Counted from the first letter of the stretch, positions 34,499 through 43,035 are shown. The stretch: DNA of 64,000 nucleotides from Nocardia jiangxiensis NBRC 101359 (GCF_000308615.1 NZ_BAGB01000045.1:24931-88930), one strand, 5' to 3'. Made by a program: numbers and translations. Notes: generated by a model not told the origin, from the letters alone.

Positions 34499-34737
34499 GT
34501 TGTGCCGAGCAAGAGCAGGGCGAGTCGCGATTGCACATCGACTGGACTCGCTGTGATGGGCGGGGTGTGTGTAGCGAACTACTGCCGGAGGTTCTCGGGC
34601 GTGACGATTGGGGTTATCCACTCACGCACGACCATCGCGACCCGGTCGTCGGGCCGAACCGGATCGCCGCCGCCCGTGACGCTGTCGAACTGTGCCCGCG
34701 GCTGGCGCTGCGCCTGGACCGGATGCGGCGGGGTTGA
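34495..34737 (+). CDS. Small [3Fe-4S]-type ferredoxin
   Basis: 80 aa, GTG start overlapping the NuoF-like stop. The motif LHIDWTRCDGRGVCSELLPE gives C-x5-C with Gly at the position of the missing Cys, and AVELCPRLAL provides the third Cys, the pattern of 3Fe-4S ferredoxins that serve P450s and small redox chains. The four Cys of 4Fe-4S ferredoxins are not present. As last gene of the operon it is the likely soluble electron carrier of the system. Confidence 0.9.
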   Translation: MSCAEQEQGESRLHIDWTRCDGRGVCSELLPEVLGRDDWGYPLTHDHRDPVVGPNRIAAARDAVELCPRLALRLDRMRRG

Positions 34738-34741
34738 TCGG

Positions 34742-34779
34742 GGACCGGAGGATCCTCGTGTCGGGGGATCCTCCGGTCC
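34742..34779. terminator. Perfect 14-bp hairpin between convergent operons
   Basis: GGACCGGAGGATCC at 34742-34755 pairs exactly with GGATCCTCCGGTCC at 34766-34779 around a 10-nt loop. It begins 5 nt after the ferredoxin stop and ends 5 nt before the rsmB stop, so it can terminate both strands. There is no U-tract, as is usual in high-GC actinobacteria. Confidence 0.85.
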
Positions 34780-34784
34780 GCGGC

Positions 34785-36740
34785 TCACAGCGGTTTGCGT
34801 AGGGCCGCCACGAACATCGCGTCGGTGCCGTGCCGGTGCGGCCACAGTTGGGCGGCGGGGCCGTCGCCCAGATCCGTCACATCGGGCAGCAGCGGGCGGG
34901 TGTCGAGTTCCTCCGCGCCCGTGCGGCGCACGACGTCGGCGACCACCGCGACAGTTTCGGGCAGATGCGGCGAGCAGGTCGAGTACACGACCACCCCGCC
35001 GGGGCGCAGCAGATCCCATGCGGCGGTGAGCAATTCGCGTTGCAGGACGGTGAGTTCGCGCACATCGGCCGGGGTGCGCCGCCAGCGCGCCTCCGGGCGA
35101 CGACGCAGCGCGCCCAGGCCGGTGCAGGGTGCGTCGACCAGGATGCGGTCGTAGCCCGGGGGCAGCCCACTGTCGCGGCCGTCGGCGACGTGAACGGTCA
35201 CCGGCAGGTCGCGGGTCGCGGTGCGCACCAGTTCGGCCCGATGCTCGGCGGGTTCGACCGCATCGACCTGGTAACCATCGATATCCGCCAGGGATCCCAG
35301 CAGTGCGGCCTTACCGCCTGGACCCGCACACAGGTCGAGCCAGCGGCCGCTGTCCGGACCGAGCAGTTCGGCGCGGGTGAGCGCGAGCGCCACCAGCTGA
35401 CTGCCCTCGTCCTGCACACCGGCCAGCCCCTCGCGCACCGGTTCCAACGCACCCGGATCGCCGCCCTCGAGGTACACCGCATAGGGCGACCAGCGGCCCG
35501 GCTCACCACCGGTCACCAGCGCCAACTCCTCGGCGGTGATCGCACCGGGCCGCGCCACCAGATGGACAGCCGGGCGCTCGTCGTCGGCGGCCAGCAGTTC
35601 GTGCAACTCCCCCGCCGACGCACCGAGCGCATCGGCGAAAGCCTGCGCGATCCACACCGGATGCGCGTACTCGAACGCCATCCGCCCCACCGGATCCGTC
35701 GGGGCGAGCGAATTCACCCACGCCTGCTGATCGCGCTCACCCGCCCGGCGCAGCACGGCGTTCACGAAACCTGCCTTGCCGGAACCGAATTCGGTCCGAA
35801 CCAGCTCCACCGACGTGTCCACCGCGGCATGCGCACCGACGCGCGTCCGCAACAACTGGTACACACCCAGGCGCAACACGTCCAGCAGCGCGCCGTCGAT
35901 CTCGTCGACCGGACGTCCGGCACCTGCCTCGATCACCGCGTCGAGCAGCCCGAGCGACCGGCACGCCCCGTACGCCAACTCGGTCGCGAACGCCGCATCC
36001 CGCCCCGACACCCGCCGCTCCCGAAGCAACGCGGGCAGTACGAGATTCGCGTACGCGTCCCGCTCCCGCACCGCCCGCAACACATCCCGCGCCACCTCCC
36101 GTGGCGCGTCCACCACGGCCTTGCGCCCGCCCTCCCGACGGGCGCGCCCTGCCCCCTCCCCCGCCCGGGCACGATTCTCCTGCCCCCGTGAAGCGCCCTG
36201 CGCAGGACGCTTGCCCGGCCGACCACCGCCCTGCCCGCCCCCGGCACGAACCGACGAATCCGCATCGCCGGAATCACGCCGCCCTCTCGCTCCCGGCCGT
36301 CCCTGCGAATCCGACCGGTACGCATCGCTTTTCGCCCGACCTCGCGCCGTCGACGCCTGATCCGACGCCTGCGAACCTCCCACTCGCCGAGTCCCCGAAC
36401 GATCAGAATCGGCACGCCGCGCGCCGTCCTCGCCTCGGCGCGCGCCTCGACGGCCGCCGACGCGTTCGCCCTGTTCGCCACCGGCTCGACGGCGGTCCGA
36501 ATCCGCCGTTCGACTTCCGCGACCCGCATCACCCGACCGACGCCCGGCAGAAGACACATCCCTACTATCGGAGTTGCGGCCCGAATCACTTTGGCGCGCA
36601 TTACGGTTCGAATATCCTGCACGTCCGGCCCCGGCACCGCCGCGACGGCGATCGTCCCCGGAGTCGCGTGAACCGCCCGCCGCACCCCGACGCGGCGAAC
36701 CCGAAAACTCGTCGTCCCCGTCCCGCTTCGGGCGGGTCAT
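34785..36740 (-). CDS. rsmB: 16S rRNA m5C967-type methyltransferase RsmB with a long disordered N-terminus
   Basis: 651 aa against about 450 for typical RsmB. Residues 1 to about 205 are low complexity, rich in Arg, Gly, Ser and Asp. The NusB-like RNA-binding domain follows (about 205-345), then the Rossmann methyltransferase: the SAM site LDLCAGPGGKAALLGSL, motif IV DAPCTGLGALRRRPEARW and catalytic motif VI YSTCSPHLPET. It methylates C5 of a cytidine in 16S rRNA. The ATG overlaps the fmt stop (ATGA), matching the fmt-rsmB pair of mycobacteria (Rv1406-Rv1407). Confidence 0.95.
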   Translation of the reverse strand: MTRPKRDGDDEFSGSPRRGAAGGSRDSGDDRRRGGAGAGRAGYSNRNARQSDSGRNSDSRDVSSAGRRSGDAGRGSRTADSDRRRAGGEQGERVGGRRGARRGEDGARRADSDRSGTRRVGGSQASDQASTARGRAKSDAYRSDSQGRPGARGRRDSGDADSSVRAGGGQGGGRPGKRPAQGASRGQENRARAGEGAGRARREGGRKAVVDAPREVARDVLRAVRERDAYANLVLPALLRERRVSGRDAAFATELAYGACRSLGLLDAVIEAGAGRPVDEIDGALLDVLRLGVYQLLRTRVGAHAAVDTSVELVRTEFGSGKAGFVNAVLRRAGERDQQAWVNSLAPTDPVGRMAFEYAHPVWIAQAFADALGASAGELHELLAADDERPAVHLVARPGAITAEELALVTGGEPGRWSPYAVYLEGGDPGALEPVREGLAGVQDEGSQLVALALTRAELLGPDSGRWLDLCAGPGGKAALLGSLADIDGYQVDAVEPAEHRAELVRTATRDLPVTVHVADGRDSGLPPGYDRILVDAPCTGLGALRRRPEARWRRTPADVRELTVLQRELLTAAWDLLRPGGVVVYSTCSPHLPETVAVVADVVRRTGAEELDTRPLLPDVTDLGDGPAAQLWPHRHGTDAMFVAALRKPL

Positions 36741-37660
36741 CCGATCACCGCGCCGGGCTCGAGGCGAGCGCCGCGCGCCCAGTCGAGGGCGGGCATCATG
36801 CGTTTGCCGGGCGGCTGAATCTGATCCAGCCGGACCGCGGTGGTCGCGGTGCCGACGAAAACGCCCGATTTGCGGACCTCGATCACGCGCGGCGGCAGCA
36901 CCTCCTCCACCAGTTCCACCGGACCGAGTTTGATTCGCTTACCGTCGATTTCGGTCCATGCGCCCGGCGCGGGAGTGACCGAGCGGATGCGCCGGTTCAC
37001 CGCCAGCGCGGGCTGATCCCAGCGGACGTGCGCGGCCTCCACATCGACCTTCGGCGCGTACGACACCCCCTCGCCGGCCTGCGGAACGGCCTGCAGCACA
37101 CCGTCCTCGATCCCGTCCATGGTCGAATCCAGCAGTCGCGCACCGGATTCGGCGAGACGATCGAGCAACGCCCCGGCGGTGTCGCCGACGCCGATCTTCT
37201 CGGTGAGCACGCCGAAGACGGGCCCGGTGTCCAGCCCCTTCTCGATCCGGAAGGTGCACGCGCCGGTGATCTCGTCCCCGGCCAGAATCGCGGCCTGCAC
37301 CGGCGCGGCCCCGCGCCAGGCGGGCAGCAGGGAGAAATGCAGATTCACCCAGCCGTACCGTGGGATGTCGAGCACCTGCTGCGGCAGCAGCGCGCCGTAG
37401 GCCACCACCGGACAGCAGTCCGGGGCCAACTCGGTGAGCTGCGCGACGAATTCGGGATCCGCGGGCTTGTGCGGGGTGAGCACCGGAATCCCGTGCTCGT
37501 CGGCCAGGCGGCCGATCGGCGAACGCGACACCTTCCGGCCGCGGCCCGAGACGGCGTCCGGACGGGTCACCACCGCGACCACCTCGTGCCGCGTGGACTC
37601 GATCAGCCGCCGCAGCGAGGGCGCGGCGGGCTCGGGCGTCCCGGCGAAGATCAGCCGCAT
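36737..37660 (-). CDS. fmt: Methionyl-tRNA formyltransferase
   Basis: 307 aa. It formylates initiator Met-tRNA with 10-formyl-THF. MRLIFAGTPEPAAPSLRRL is the typical opening. The catalytic block is the HFSLLPAWRGAAPVQAAI segment, with the Asn/His/Asp triad around VNLHFSLLP and GLDTGPVF. The C-terminal OB-like domain is present (NRRIRSVTPAPGAWT). It starts inside the def stop (TGATG) and overlaps rsmB by 4 nt, so def-fmt-rsmB form an operon as in many bacteria. Confidence 0.97.
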   Translation of the reverse strand: MRLIFAGTPEPAAPSLRRLIESTRHEVVAVVTRPDAVSGRGRKVSRSPIGRLADEHGIPVLTPHKPADPEFVAQLTELAPDCCPVVAYGALLPQQVLDIPRYGWVNLHFSLLPAWRGAAPVQAAILAGDEITGACTFRIEKGLDTGPVFGVLTEKIGVGDTAGALLDRLAESGARLLDSTMDGIEDGVLQAVPQAGEGVSYAPKVDVEAAHVRWDQPALAVNRRIRSVTPAPGAWTEIDGKRIKLGPVELVEEVLPPRVIEVRKSGVFVGTATTAVRLDQIQPPGKRMMPALDWARGARLEPGAVIG

Positions 37661-38244
37661 CAGTCCCCCTGTCCCGCCGAGGCCACGCGGGCCTCGGCCA
37701 CCTCGGCCGCCGACATGACGGTCTTGCCCGCACCGAACCACTCGGATTCGCGCACCTCGCGCAGCGCCGCCTTGCGTGCGGCCGGGTCGAGCCGGTCGAG
37801 ATAGAGCACGCCGTCGAGGTGGTCGAACTCGTGCTGCACGCAGCGCGCCAGCAGCCCCTCGGCCTCGAATTCCACCGGTGCGCCGTCCACGTCGACGCCC
37901 CGGGCCCGCACCCGCAGCGAGCGGGTGACGTCGTAGCGCAGTCCCGGAATCGACAGGCATCCCTCCGCGCCGGTCTGCTCCTCGTCACCGAGTACCTCGT
38001 ACGACGGGTTGATCAGATGTCCGGCACGAGGCGTCCCGGCGCGGGTCGCGGCGACCGTGTCGTAGACGAAAACCCGCAGGCCGACGCCGATCTGCGGCGC
38101 CGCCATGCCGACGCCGCCGCTGGCGTGCATGGTGTCGGTCAGGTCGGTCACCAGTTGACGCAACTCCCGGTCGTAGGAGGTGGCCTCGTCCGCGCGGGCG
38201 CGCAGGACGGGGTCGCCGAACAGGCGAACGGGTTGGACGGTCAC
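37660..38244 (-). CDS. def: Peptide deformylase
   Basis: 194 aa, GTG start with GGGGAG seven bases upstream. All three motifs are present: GVGMAAPQIG, EGCLSIPG with the metal Cys, and QHEFDHLDG with the metal His pair. It removes the formyl group from nascent proteins, acting after the adjacent fmt-dependent initiation step. A C-terminal extension of about 30 residues beyond the core is common in actinobacteria. Confidence 0.97.
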   Translation of the reverse strand: MTVQPVRLFGDPVLRARADEATSYDRELRQLVTDLTDTMHASGGVGMAAPQIGVGLRVFVYDTVAATRAGTPRAGHLINPSYEVLGDEEQTGAEGCLSIPGLRYDVTRSLRVRARGVDVDGAPVEFEAEGLLARCVQHEFDHLDGVLYLDRLDPAARKAALREVRESEWFGAGKTVMSAAEVAEARVASAGQGD

Positions 38245-38301
38245 GGTAACTCCCCGAGGCGATGAAAGAATGCGGTCGCCCTATTTTACGGATCGCCCAA
38301 C

Positions 38302-39348
38302 TCAGGTGTGCGCGCCCAGGATCACCTCGGGAATTCCGGTGCCCAGCGGCACGAACCGGCAGTCCGGGGTGCGCACGTGCGACGGGTCGAGCACATTGCG
38401 CAGCAGCTGCTGCGCGTACGGGTCGTACACCATGTGGAAATGCCCGGTCAGATCGACCGGGCACAGATCCTGCAGCACGAGATTACGCGCGCGCGGACCG
38501 CGTAGTCGCATACTGTCGAAGGGCTGGATCATCTCGTCGACGCGGCTGATGATCGTGGTGTAGTCCACGCCCGGCACGGTGTCGCCGCCGGCATTCATCT
38601 GCCGGATGAACGGGGCGCCCGCGGCCTGCTGAATCGCGGCCAGCGAGGTGAGGTCCCGGTAGAACGGCCACAGTCCGGGCAGCGCATCCGCCAGCGGCAC
38701 CAATCCGTACATGATCCCGCCGTTCGTCGGCGAGGCGAGCCCGACCCAGCGCGCGACCTTGGCCGCGCCGCCGAGCTTGTCGATGTAGTACCGGGTCACG
38801 TTGGCGCCCTGGGAGAATCCGACCAGGTCGACCTGTCGCGCACCGGTCGCGGCCAGCACCTGGTCGACGAATTCGCCGATCTGCCGGGACGAGAGCCACA
38901 GATCCTCGGTGCCGTAGAAGTCCGCGCCGGGTCTACCGCCGTAATCCGGTGCGAAGACACAGAATCCGGCCTGCACGAGCTGCGGTCCGATCGCCGCCCA
39001 ATCGGTGTAGGCCGAGGCGTCGGTGCCGTGCGCCAGGATCACCGGACGCGGATGCTCGGCGGTGGGGTGGCAGCGAAAGTCGTTGGCGCCCTGCGGAGTC
39101 GCGCCGGGATGAGCTTGCTGATAACGCACCGCACCCAGATGTTCCACCTGTGGCGGGCCCGGCTCGGTGGGCACGACGGCCGGTCGATATCCGGGCGGCC
39201 GCGGCGGTTCGGACCGAGCGGGCGTACCGATCCCGAGGATCAGCACGCCCGCCAGTGCCGCCGCCGCGGCCGCCCGACATGATCGGTTCCGGCGACGCGA
39301 TCGTCTCGGTGACCGGTCCCGATCACTGTGGCGCCCGCACTGTGCCAT
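38302..39348 (-). CDS. Secreted lipase / alpha-beta hydrolase (class 2 lipase-like)
   Basis: About 348 aa from the ATG at 39348; a GTG at 39366 is an alternative start. An Arg-rich N-terminus (RRSRRRNRSC) and a hydrophobic core (AAAAALAGVLILGIGTPARS) form a signal peptide, possibly Tat-like. The nucleophile elbow is GFSQG, the oxyanion region is LAHGTDAS, and the likely catalytic His is in GHFHMVYD. The lid-type region and LDPSHVRTPDC near the end resemble EstA/LipB-type class 2 lipases. It would hydrolyse esters or triacylglycerol outside the cell. The gene is separate from def (57 nt). Confidence 0.9.
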   Translation of the reverse strand: MAQCGRHSDRDRSPRRSRRRNRSCRAAAAAALAGVLILGIGTPARSEPPRPPGYRPAVVPTEPGPPQVEHLGAVRYQQAHPGATPQGANDFRCHPTAEHPRPVILAHGTDASAYTDWAAIGPQLVQAGFCVFAPDYGGRPGADFYGTEDLWLSSRQIGEFVDQVLAATGARQVDLVGFSQGANVTRYYIDKLGGAAKVARWVGLASPTNGGIMYGLVPLADALPGLWPFYRDLTSLAAIQQAAGAPFIRQMNAGGDTVPGVDYTTIISRVDEMIQPFDSMRLRGPRARNLVLQDLCPVDLTGHFHMVYDPYAQQLLRNVLDPSHVRTPDCRFVPLGTGIPEVILGAHT

Positions 39349-39421
39349 ATCTCGATCATCGCGCACCCCGGACCCGACATTCGCGCCTGCGCAGAAGATG
39401 TCACCGGTCCGAGATCACGGC

Positions 39422-40102
39422 TCACTTGTCCTTCTCGCCGGTCTCGTCGTCGGCGAGGATCCGGTAGAGCGAGCGACGGGCCTCGGTGAGTACCTCGGCC
39501 GCCTTGGCCGCCTGCTCCGCGGTGCCCGCACGAGCCACCTGCGCGACCGCACCCATCAGCTGTCCGACGAGTTCGCGCAGATCCAGGGCCTGATCCCCGA
39601 CGCCGTCGCGGACCTCCTGCCAGGGATCGCCGAGTTCGGCCGCGTGCTGCTCGACGTATTCGACGCCGGACTCGGTGAGCTTGGCGGTCTTGCGACCGGC
39701 CACCTTGTCGATGAGCACCAGCCCCTCGTCCTCGAGCTGGGACAGCGCCGGGTAGATCGATCCCGGGCTGGGCCGCCAGACGTCGCCGCTACGCTCGCGG
39801 ATCTGCTGGATGAGCTCGTAGCCGTGCATCGGACGATCCCGCAGCAACAGCAGGATCGCCGCACGCACGTCACCGCGCCGGCCCCGTCCGCCACGACCCC
39901 GGCCGCGACCGAAACCACGACCGAAGCCGGGACCGAAATCGCCGCCGAACGGGCCGAATTCCGGACCGAAGCCGGGACCGCCGCCGTGCGGGTGCCGACG
40001 GAAGTGCTCGCGACCACCCGGGCCGCGGCCCTCGAATCGGCGATCACCGGAGCGCGGGCCGCCTCGACGACCGCGCATATTCATGTTCTCCATGTTTTCC
40101 AT
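39422..40102 (-). CDS. PadR-family transcriptional regulator with Gly/Arg-rich N-terminus
   Basis: 226 aa. Residues about 78-155 form the PadR winged helix: LLLLRDRPMHGYELIQQI, then PSPGSIYPALSQLEDEGLV. The C-terminal helix (about 175-215) mediates dimerisation. The first ~77 residues are unusual, Gly/Arg/Phe-rich (FGPEFGPFGGDFGPGFGRGF), and probably disordered and able to bind nucleic acids. Ligand and targets unknown; PadR proteins often repress efflux or phenolic-acid genes. A near-palindrome lies upstream. There is no obvious target gene beside it except the lipase downstream. Confidence 0.92.
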   Translation of the reverse strand: MENMENMNMRGRRGGPRSGDRRFEGRGPGGREHFRRHPHGGGPGFGPEFGPFGGDFGPGFGRGFGRGRGRGGRGRRGDVRAAILLLLRDRPMHGYELIQQIRERSGDVWRPSPGSIYPALSQLEDEGLVLIDKVAGRKTAKLTESGVEYVEQHAAELGDPWQEVRDGVGDQALDLRELVGQLMGAVAQVARAGTAEQAAKAAEVLTEARRSLYRILADDETGEKDK

Positions 40103-40142
40103 GGCAGCCTCCTCAGGCTTGTTCTTACGATTACGTCATCGA

Positions 40143-40152
40143 CGATATATCG
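40143..40152. promoter_or_regulatory. Palindrome upstream of padR, candidate operator
   Basis: CGATATATCG is a perfect 10-bp palindrome 41 nt upstream of the padR start; the flanks extend the symmetry partly (TCGACGATA facing TATCGACAA). Its AT-rich core stands out from the surrounding sequence and suits autoregulation. Confidence 0.4.
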
Positions 40153-40201
40153 ACAATGCATCTTAGACAAGTGTGAGGTAGGCCACGAACCGACCGTTCG
40201 C

Positions 40202-41635
40202 TCAGTTCGAGGGGATCCAGTTGCCGTGGAATCCGGTGGGCACCCGGTGCGGCAACGCGATACTCGCCACCGTCTCGAGGGTTCCGGCATCGAGGATGGC
40301 CAGCTCGCTCCGGTCGGTCGCCGCGTCCTGGACGAACCCCATCAGCACACCCTCGTCCTCGGCGGCATCCGGCGAGGCGGGCTCGAAGACGAACTCCCCC
40401 AGACCTTTTCCGGTGCCGAAGGAACGTTCCGTGGTGTTTCCGGTGCGCAGATCGTGCTTGTACAGCGTCGCGCCGCTCTCCAGATCGCTCCCGACCGCGG
40501 GCGCGTAGCCGTATCGGTGCCGCTGCCCCACGAGACGCTCGTCCACCCGCGGAAACTCCTGCGGACGGTCGTCCAGGCGGGACTGCCGAACCTTGCCCGC
40601 CCCCAGATCGACCTCCCAGCGATCCAGGGCCGCACGCCCGGACGGACCGCGATGCCCCTGCTCGAACATCGTGTCGTAGCGGACCACGTCCAGCACGATC
40701 ACGCCGTCCTCGTCGTAGGCGTTCATCGGGTGGAACACGTAGCACGGCTCGATGTCGAACCACCGCACGTCCGCGGAGCCGCCGTCGCGCGGCATCACCC
40801 CGATCCGCGCCGGATACTTCGGATCCCAGCTGTACGGCATCCGCCGATCCCGCGCCGGCGTGGGCGAACCCGGGGTCGGCGGCGTCGGCACCCGGACCCG
40901 GCCGACCATGGCCGAGAGCATCAGCCGGGCCGGCAGCTGCAGCCCGCGCGGCACGCTCATCTCCGCGGCGATCCGCGCATCGAAGGTGACCGGCAGGTCG
41001 TAGAAGACCACATAGCTCTCGGTGAGCGAGAAATCGTGCATCATCGGTGACCCGCCGACCTCGATGTCGACCGTGTGCCGCGCCCGGCCGTCGACGCCGA
41101 TCACCGAGTACTGCACGCGATTTCCACGCAGGAACGAATACGAGACCGCATGCAGCTCGCCGGTGGCCGGATCACGTTTGGGATGTGCGGTGTATCCACC
41201 GGTCAGCGTGCCGTCGAAATCGCAGGGACCGACCGTGTCGAGTTCGTCGGTGAGTTCGTACGCCGATCCACCGCCCTCGACGATGGCCACCGTCCGCCCG
41301 GCGACCGCGATCACGCTGGTGTTCGGCCCCTCCCCTCCGGTGGCCGACATACCGGCGAGCGGCTCCTCACCGAGTGCGACCGAGGTCATCGGGCCGCGCA
41401 CCCAGCGATTGCGGTACCACTCGGCGCGGCCGTCGCGCAGGCGCACGCCGTGCACCATGCCGTCGCCGCGGAACCAGTGATACAGCTCCGGATCCAGTTC
41501 ACCGGCCGGATTCGGGCCGTTGCGCAGATATCTGCCGTCGAGGTGATCGGGAATCGTGCCGGTCACCGGCAGATCCGTGAGGGTGAATTCCTGGTGGAGC
41601 GGCGCGAAGCCGCCCTCGAGATAGCGATTTGCCAT
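40202..41635 (-). CDS. Carotenoid oxygenase family protein
   Basis: 477 aa. It belongs to the beta-propeller, non-heme Fe(II) family that cleaves carotenoids or stilbene-like double bonds. The four metal His are readable in context: GGYTAHPKRDP, PMMHDFSLTE, VFHPMNAYDEDG and FHGNWIPSN at the C-terminus. Upstream lies a divergent TetR gene with two operators in the shared promoter, so it is likely induced by a substrate-like ligand. The substrate cannot be set; related bacterial enzymes include apocarotenoid and lignostilbene cleavers. Confidence 0.93.
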   Translation of the reverse strand: MANRYLEGGFAPLHQEFTLTDLPVTGTIPDHLDGRYLRNGPNPAGELDPELYHWFRGDGMVHGVRLRDGRAEWYRNRWVRGPMTSVALGEEPLAGMSATGGEGPNTSVIAVAGRTVAIVEGGGSAYELTDELDTVGPCDFDGTLTGGYTAHPKRDPATGELHAVSYSFLRGNRVQYSVIGVDGRARHTVDIEVGGSPMMHDFSLTESYVVFYDLPVTFDARIAAEMSVPRGLQLPARLMLSAMVGRVRVPTPPTPGSPTPARDRRMPYSWDPKYPARIGVMPRDGGSADVRWFDIEPCYVFHPMNAYDEDGVIVLDVVRYDTMFEQGHRGPSGRAALDRWEVDLGAGKVRQSRLDDRPQEFPRVDERLVGQRHRYGYAPAVGSDLESGATLYKHDLRTGNTTERSFGTGKGLGEFVFEPASPDAAEDEGVLMGFVQDAATDRSELAILDAGTLETVASIALPHRVPTGFHGNWIPSN

Positions 41636-41648
41636 GCCCGGTTCCTCC

Positions 41649-41687
41649 CATATAACAGCGTTATATGGACTAGAATAACCCCGTTAT
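41649..41687. promoter_or_regulatory. Two tandem TetR operators between carotenoid oxygenase and tetR
   Basis: CATATAAC-AGC-GTTATATG (41649-41667) is a perfect 8-bp inverted repeat, and ATAAC-CCC-GTTAT (41675-41687) is a second, shorter copy of the same core with the same 3-nt centre. TAGAAT at 41671-41676 would serve as a -10 for the plus-strand tetR. The arrangement implies that the TetR represses both directions. Confidence 0.75.
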
Positions 41688-41702
41688 GGAGGTGTGGCAA
41701 CA

Positions 41703-42425
41703 GTGAGTTCTCATCCCCGCCAATCGAATCGGCGGACCGGCGCACATATGCGCGAACAACTGATCGACGCGGGAACCCGGCTGCTCGAGGAGGTCGGCCC
41801 CGAGGCGCTGCAGGCGCGCCGGGTCGCCGCGGAGGCGGGTACGTCGACGATGGCCGTCTACACCCATTTCGAGGGCATGCCCGGACTGGTCTCGGCCATC
41901 GTCGCGGAGGCGTTCATCCAGTTCGGCGCGGCTCTGGAGGCGGTCGCGCCGACCGAGGATCCGACCGCCGATTTCCTGGTGATGGGCGCGGCCTACCGCC
42001 AGTACGCCCTGGCCAGCCCGCAGCGCTACCGGCTGATGTTCGGGCTGACCTCACTGCACACCGGTTCGGTGCACGACTTCACCGCCGAACCCCTGCGGGA
42101 GGGAACCGACACCGCGACGTATCAGCAGCTCGTCACGGTCGTGCAGCGGATGATCGACGCGGGGCGCATCCGCGCCGATCCGACCCGGCAGGTGGCCGCG
42201 CGGCTATGGGGACTCATCCACGGCGTCGTCCTGCTGGAGCTGACCGGACATCTCGGCACCCAGGGCCAGGCCCTGACCGCCGTGCTCGGCCCGGCAACCA
42301 TCGACCTGTTGACCGGAATGGGCAGCGACACAGCGGAATTGGAGGTTTCGATGCAGCGCGCCCTGGGGACGATCATCGAAACCTTCGGGCTCACCCTCGA
42401 CCCCGGCAGCGCGGGAACCGAATAG
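41703..42425 (+). CDS. TetR-family regulator of the carotenoid oxygenase
   Basis: About 240 aa from the GTG at 41703, which has GGAGG ten bases upstream; a GTG at 41694 lies too close to the same GGAGG. The HTH is seen in AHMREQLIDAGTRLLEEVG, LQARRVAAEAGTSTMAVYTH, and the C-terminal domain is of the WHG type (RLMFGLTSLH through LIHGVVLLEL). It is divergent from, and should repress, the carotenoid oxygenase at 40202-41635 through the ATAAC-N3-GTTAT operators. Confidence 0.93.
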   Translation: MSSHPRQSNRRTGAHMREQLIDAGTRLLEEVGPEALQARRVAAEAGTSTMAVYTHFEGMPGLVSAIVAEAFIQFGAALEAVAPTEDPTADFLVMGAAYRQYALASPQRYRLMFGLTSLHTGSVHDFTAEPLREGTDTATYQQLVTVVQRMIDAGRIRADPTRQVAARLWGLIHGVVLLELTGHLGTQGQALTAVLGPATIDLLTGMGSDTAELEVSMQRALGTIIETFGLTLDPGSAGTE

Positions 42426-42455
42426 GACCGCGGCCGACCGGTCGGCGGATCCCGC

Positions 42456-43034
42456 TCAGGCTGCCAGCGAATCGATCCAGTTCTCGAGCCGACGCCCCTC
42501 CGCGACCATCAGCTCCGGATCACGAAAAGTATTGGTGAGCAGCGAAATTCCCTGATAGGCGGCGACCAGCGCCACCGCGAGCTCGGCGGCGTCCTCCCGC
42601 CCCATCGCCGCGAACTGTGCACGGACCCAGTCGATCAGCTCCCGCATGACCACGGCCAGCTCACGATCGAGCCCGTCGTCGCGCTTGTCCAGCTCGGCGG
42701 CCAGAGTCCCCGAGGGACAACCGAACCGGGCCGCGAGGTCGCGCCCGCCGACCCACGCCCGGACGAGTTCCTTCAGGCGGTCGGCCGGGACCTCGTTGCG
42801 CTCGAGTTCCGCGACCACGTTCCGCAGACCCTCCGCATGCGCGCCGATGGCGGCCTGGACGAGCTGATCCTTGGTCTTGAAGTAGTAGTAGACGTTCCCG
42901 ACCGGCACATCCGCGGCTCGCGCGATATCGGCGATGGTCGTCTTCTCCACGCCTTGCTCGTGAAAGATCCGCGCGGCGGCCGCGGCGAGCCGTTCACGCT
43001 TGCCCACCCGCTTCGGCTCGTCCGAGTCAGTCAT
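42456..43034 (-). CDS. TetR-family regulator
   Basis: 192 aa from the ATG at 43034; an ATG at 43052 adds six residues. The HTH KTTIADIARAADVPVGNVYY with FKTKDQL is standard; the C-terminal domain (GCPSGTLAAELDKRDDGLDR) is the TetR_C_33-like type common in regulators of quinone/oxidoreductase genes. It is divergent from the NmrA-like NAD(P)-binding gene at 43109, which is its likely target. The intergenic region has a repeated CAACTAACTA. Confidence 0.93.
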   Translation of the reverse strand: MTDSDEPKRVGKRERLAAAAARIFHEQGVEKTTIADIARAADVPVGNVYYYFKTKDQLVQAAIGAHAEGLRNVVAELERNEVPADRLKELVRAWVGGRDLAARFGCPSGTLAAELDKRDDGLDRELAVVMRELIDWVRAQFAAMGREDAAELAVALVAAYQGISLLTNTFRDPELMVAEGRRLENWIDSLAA

Positions 43035-43035
43035 G

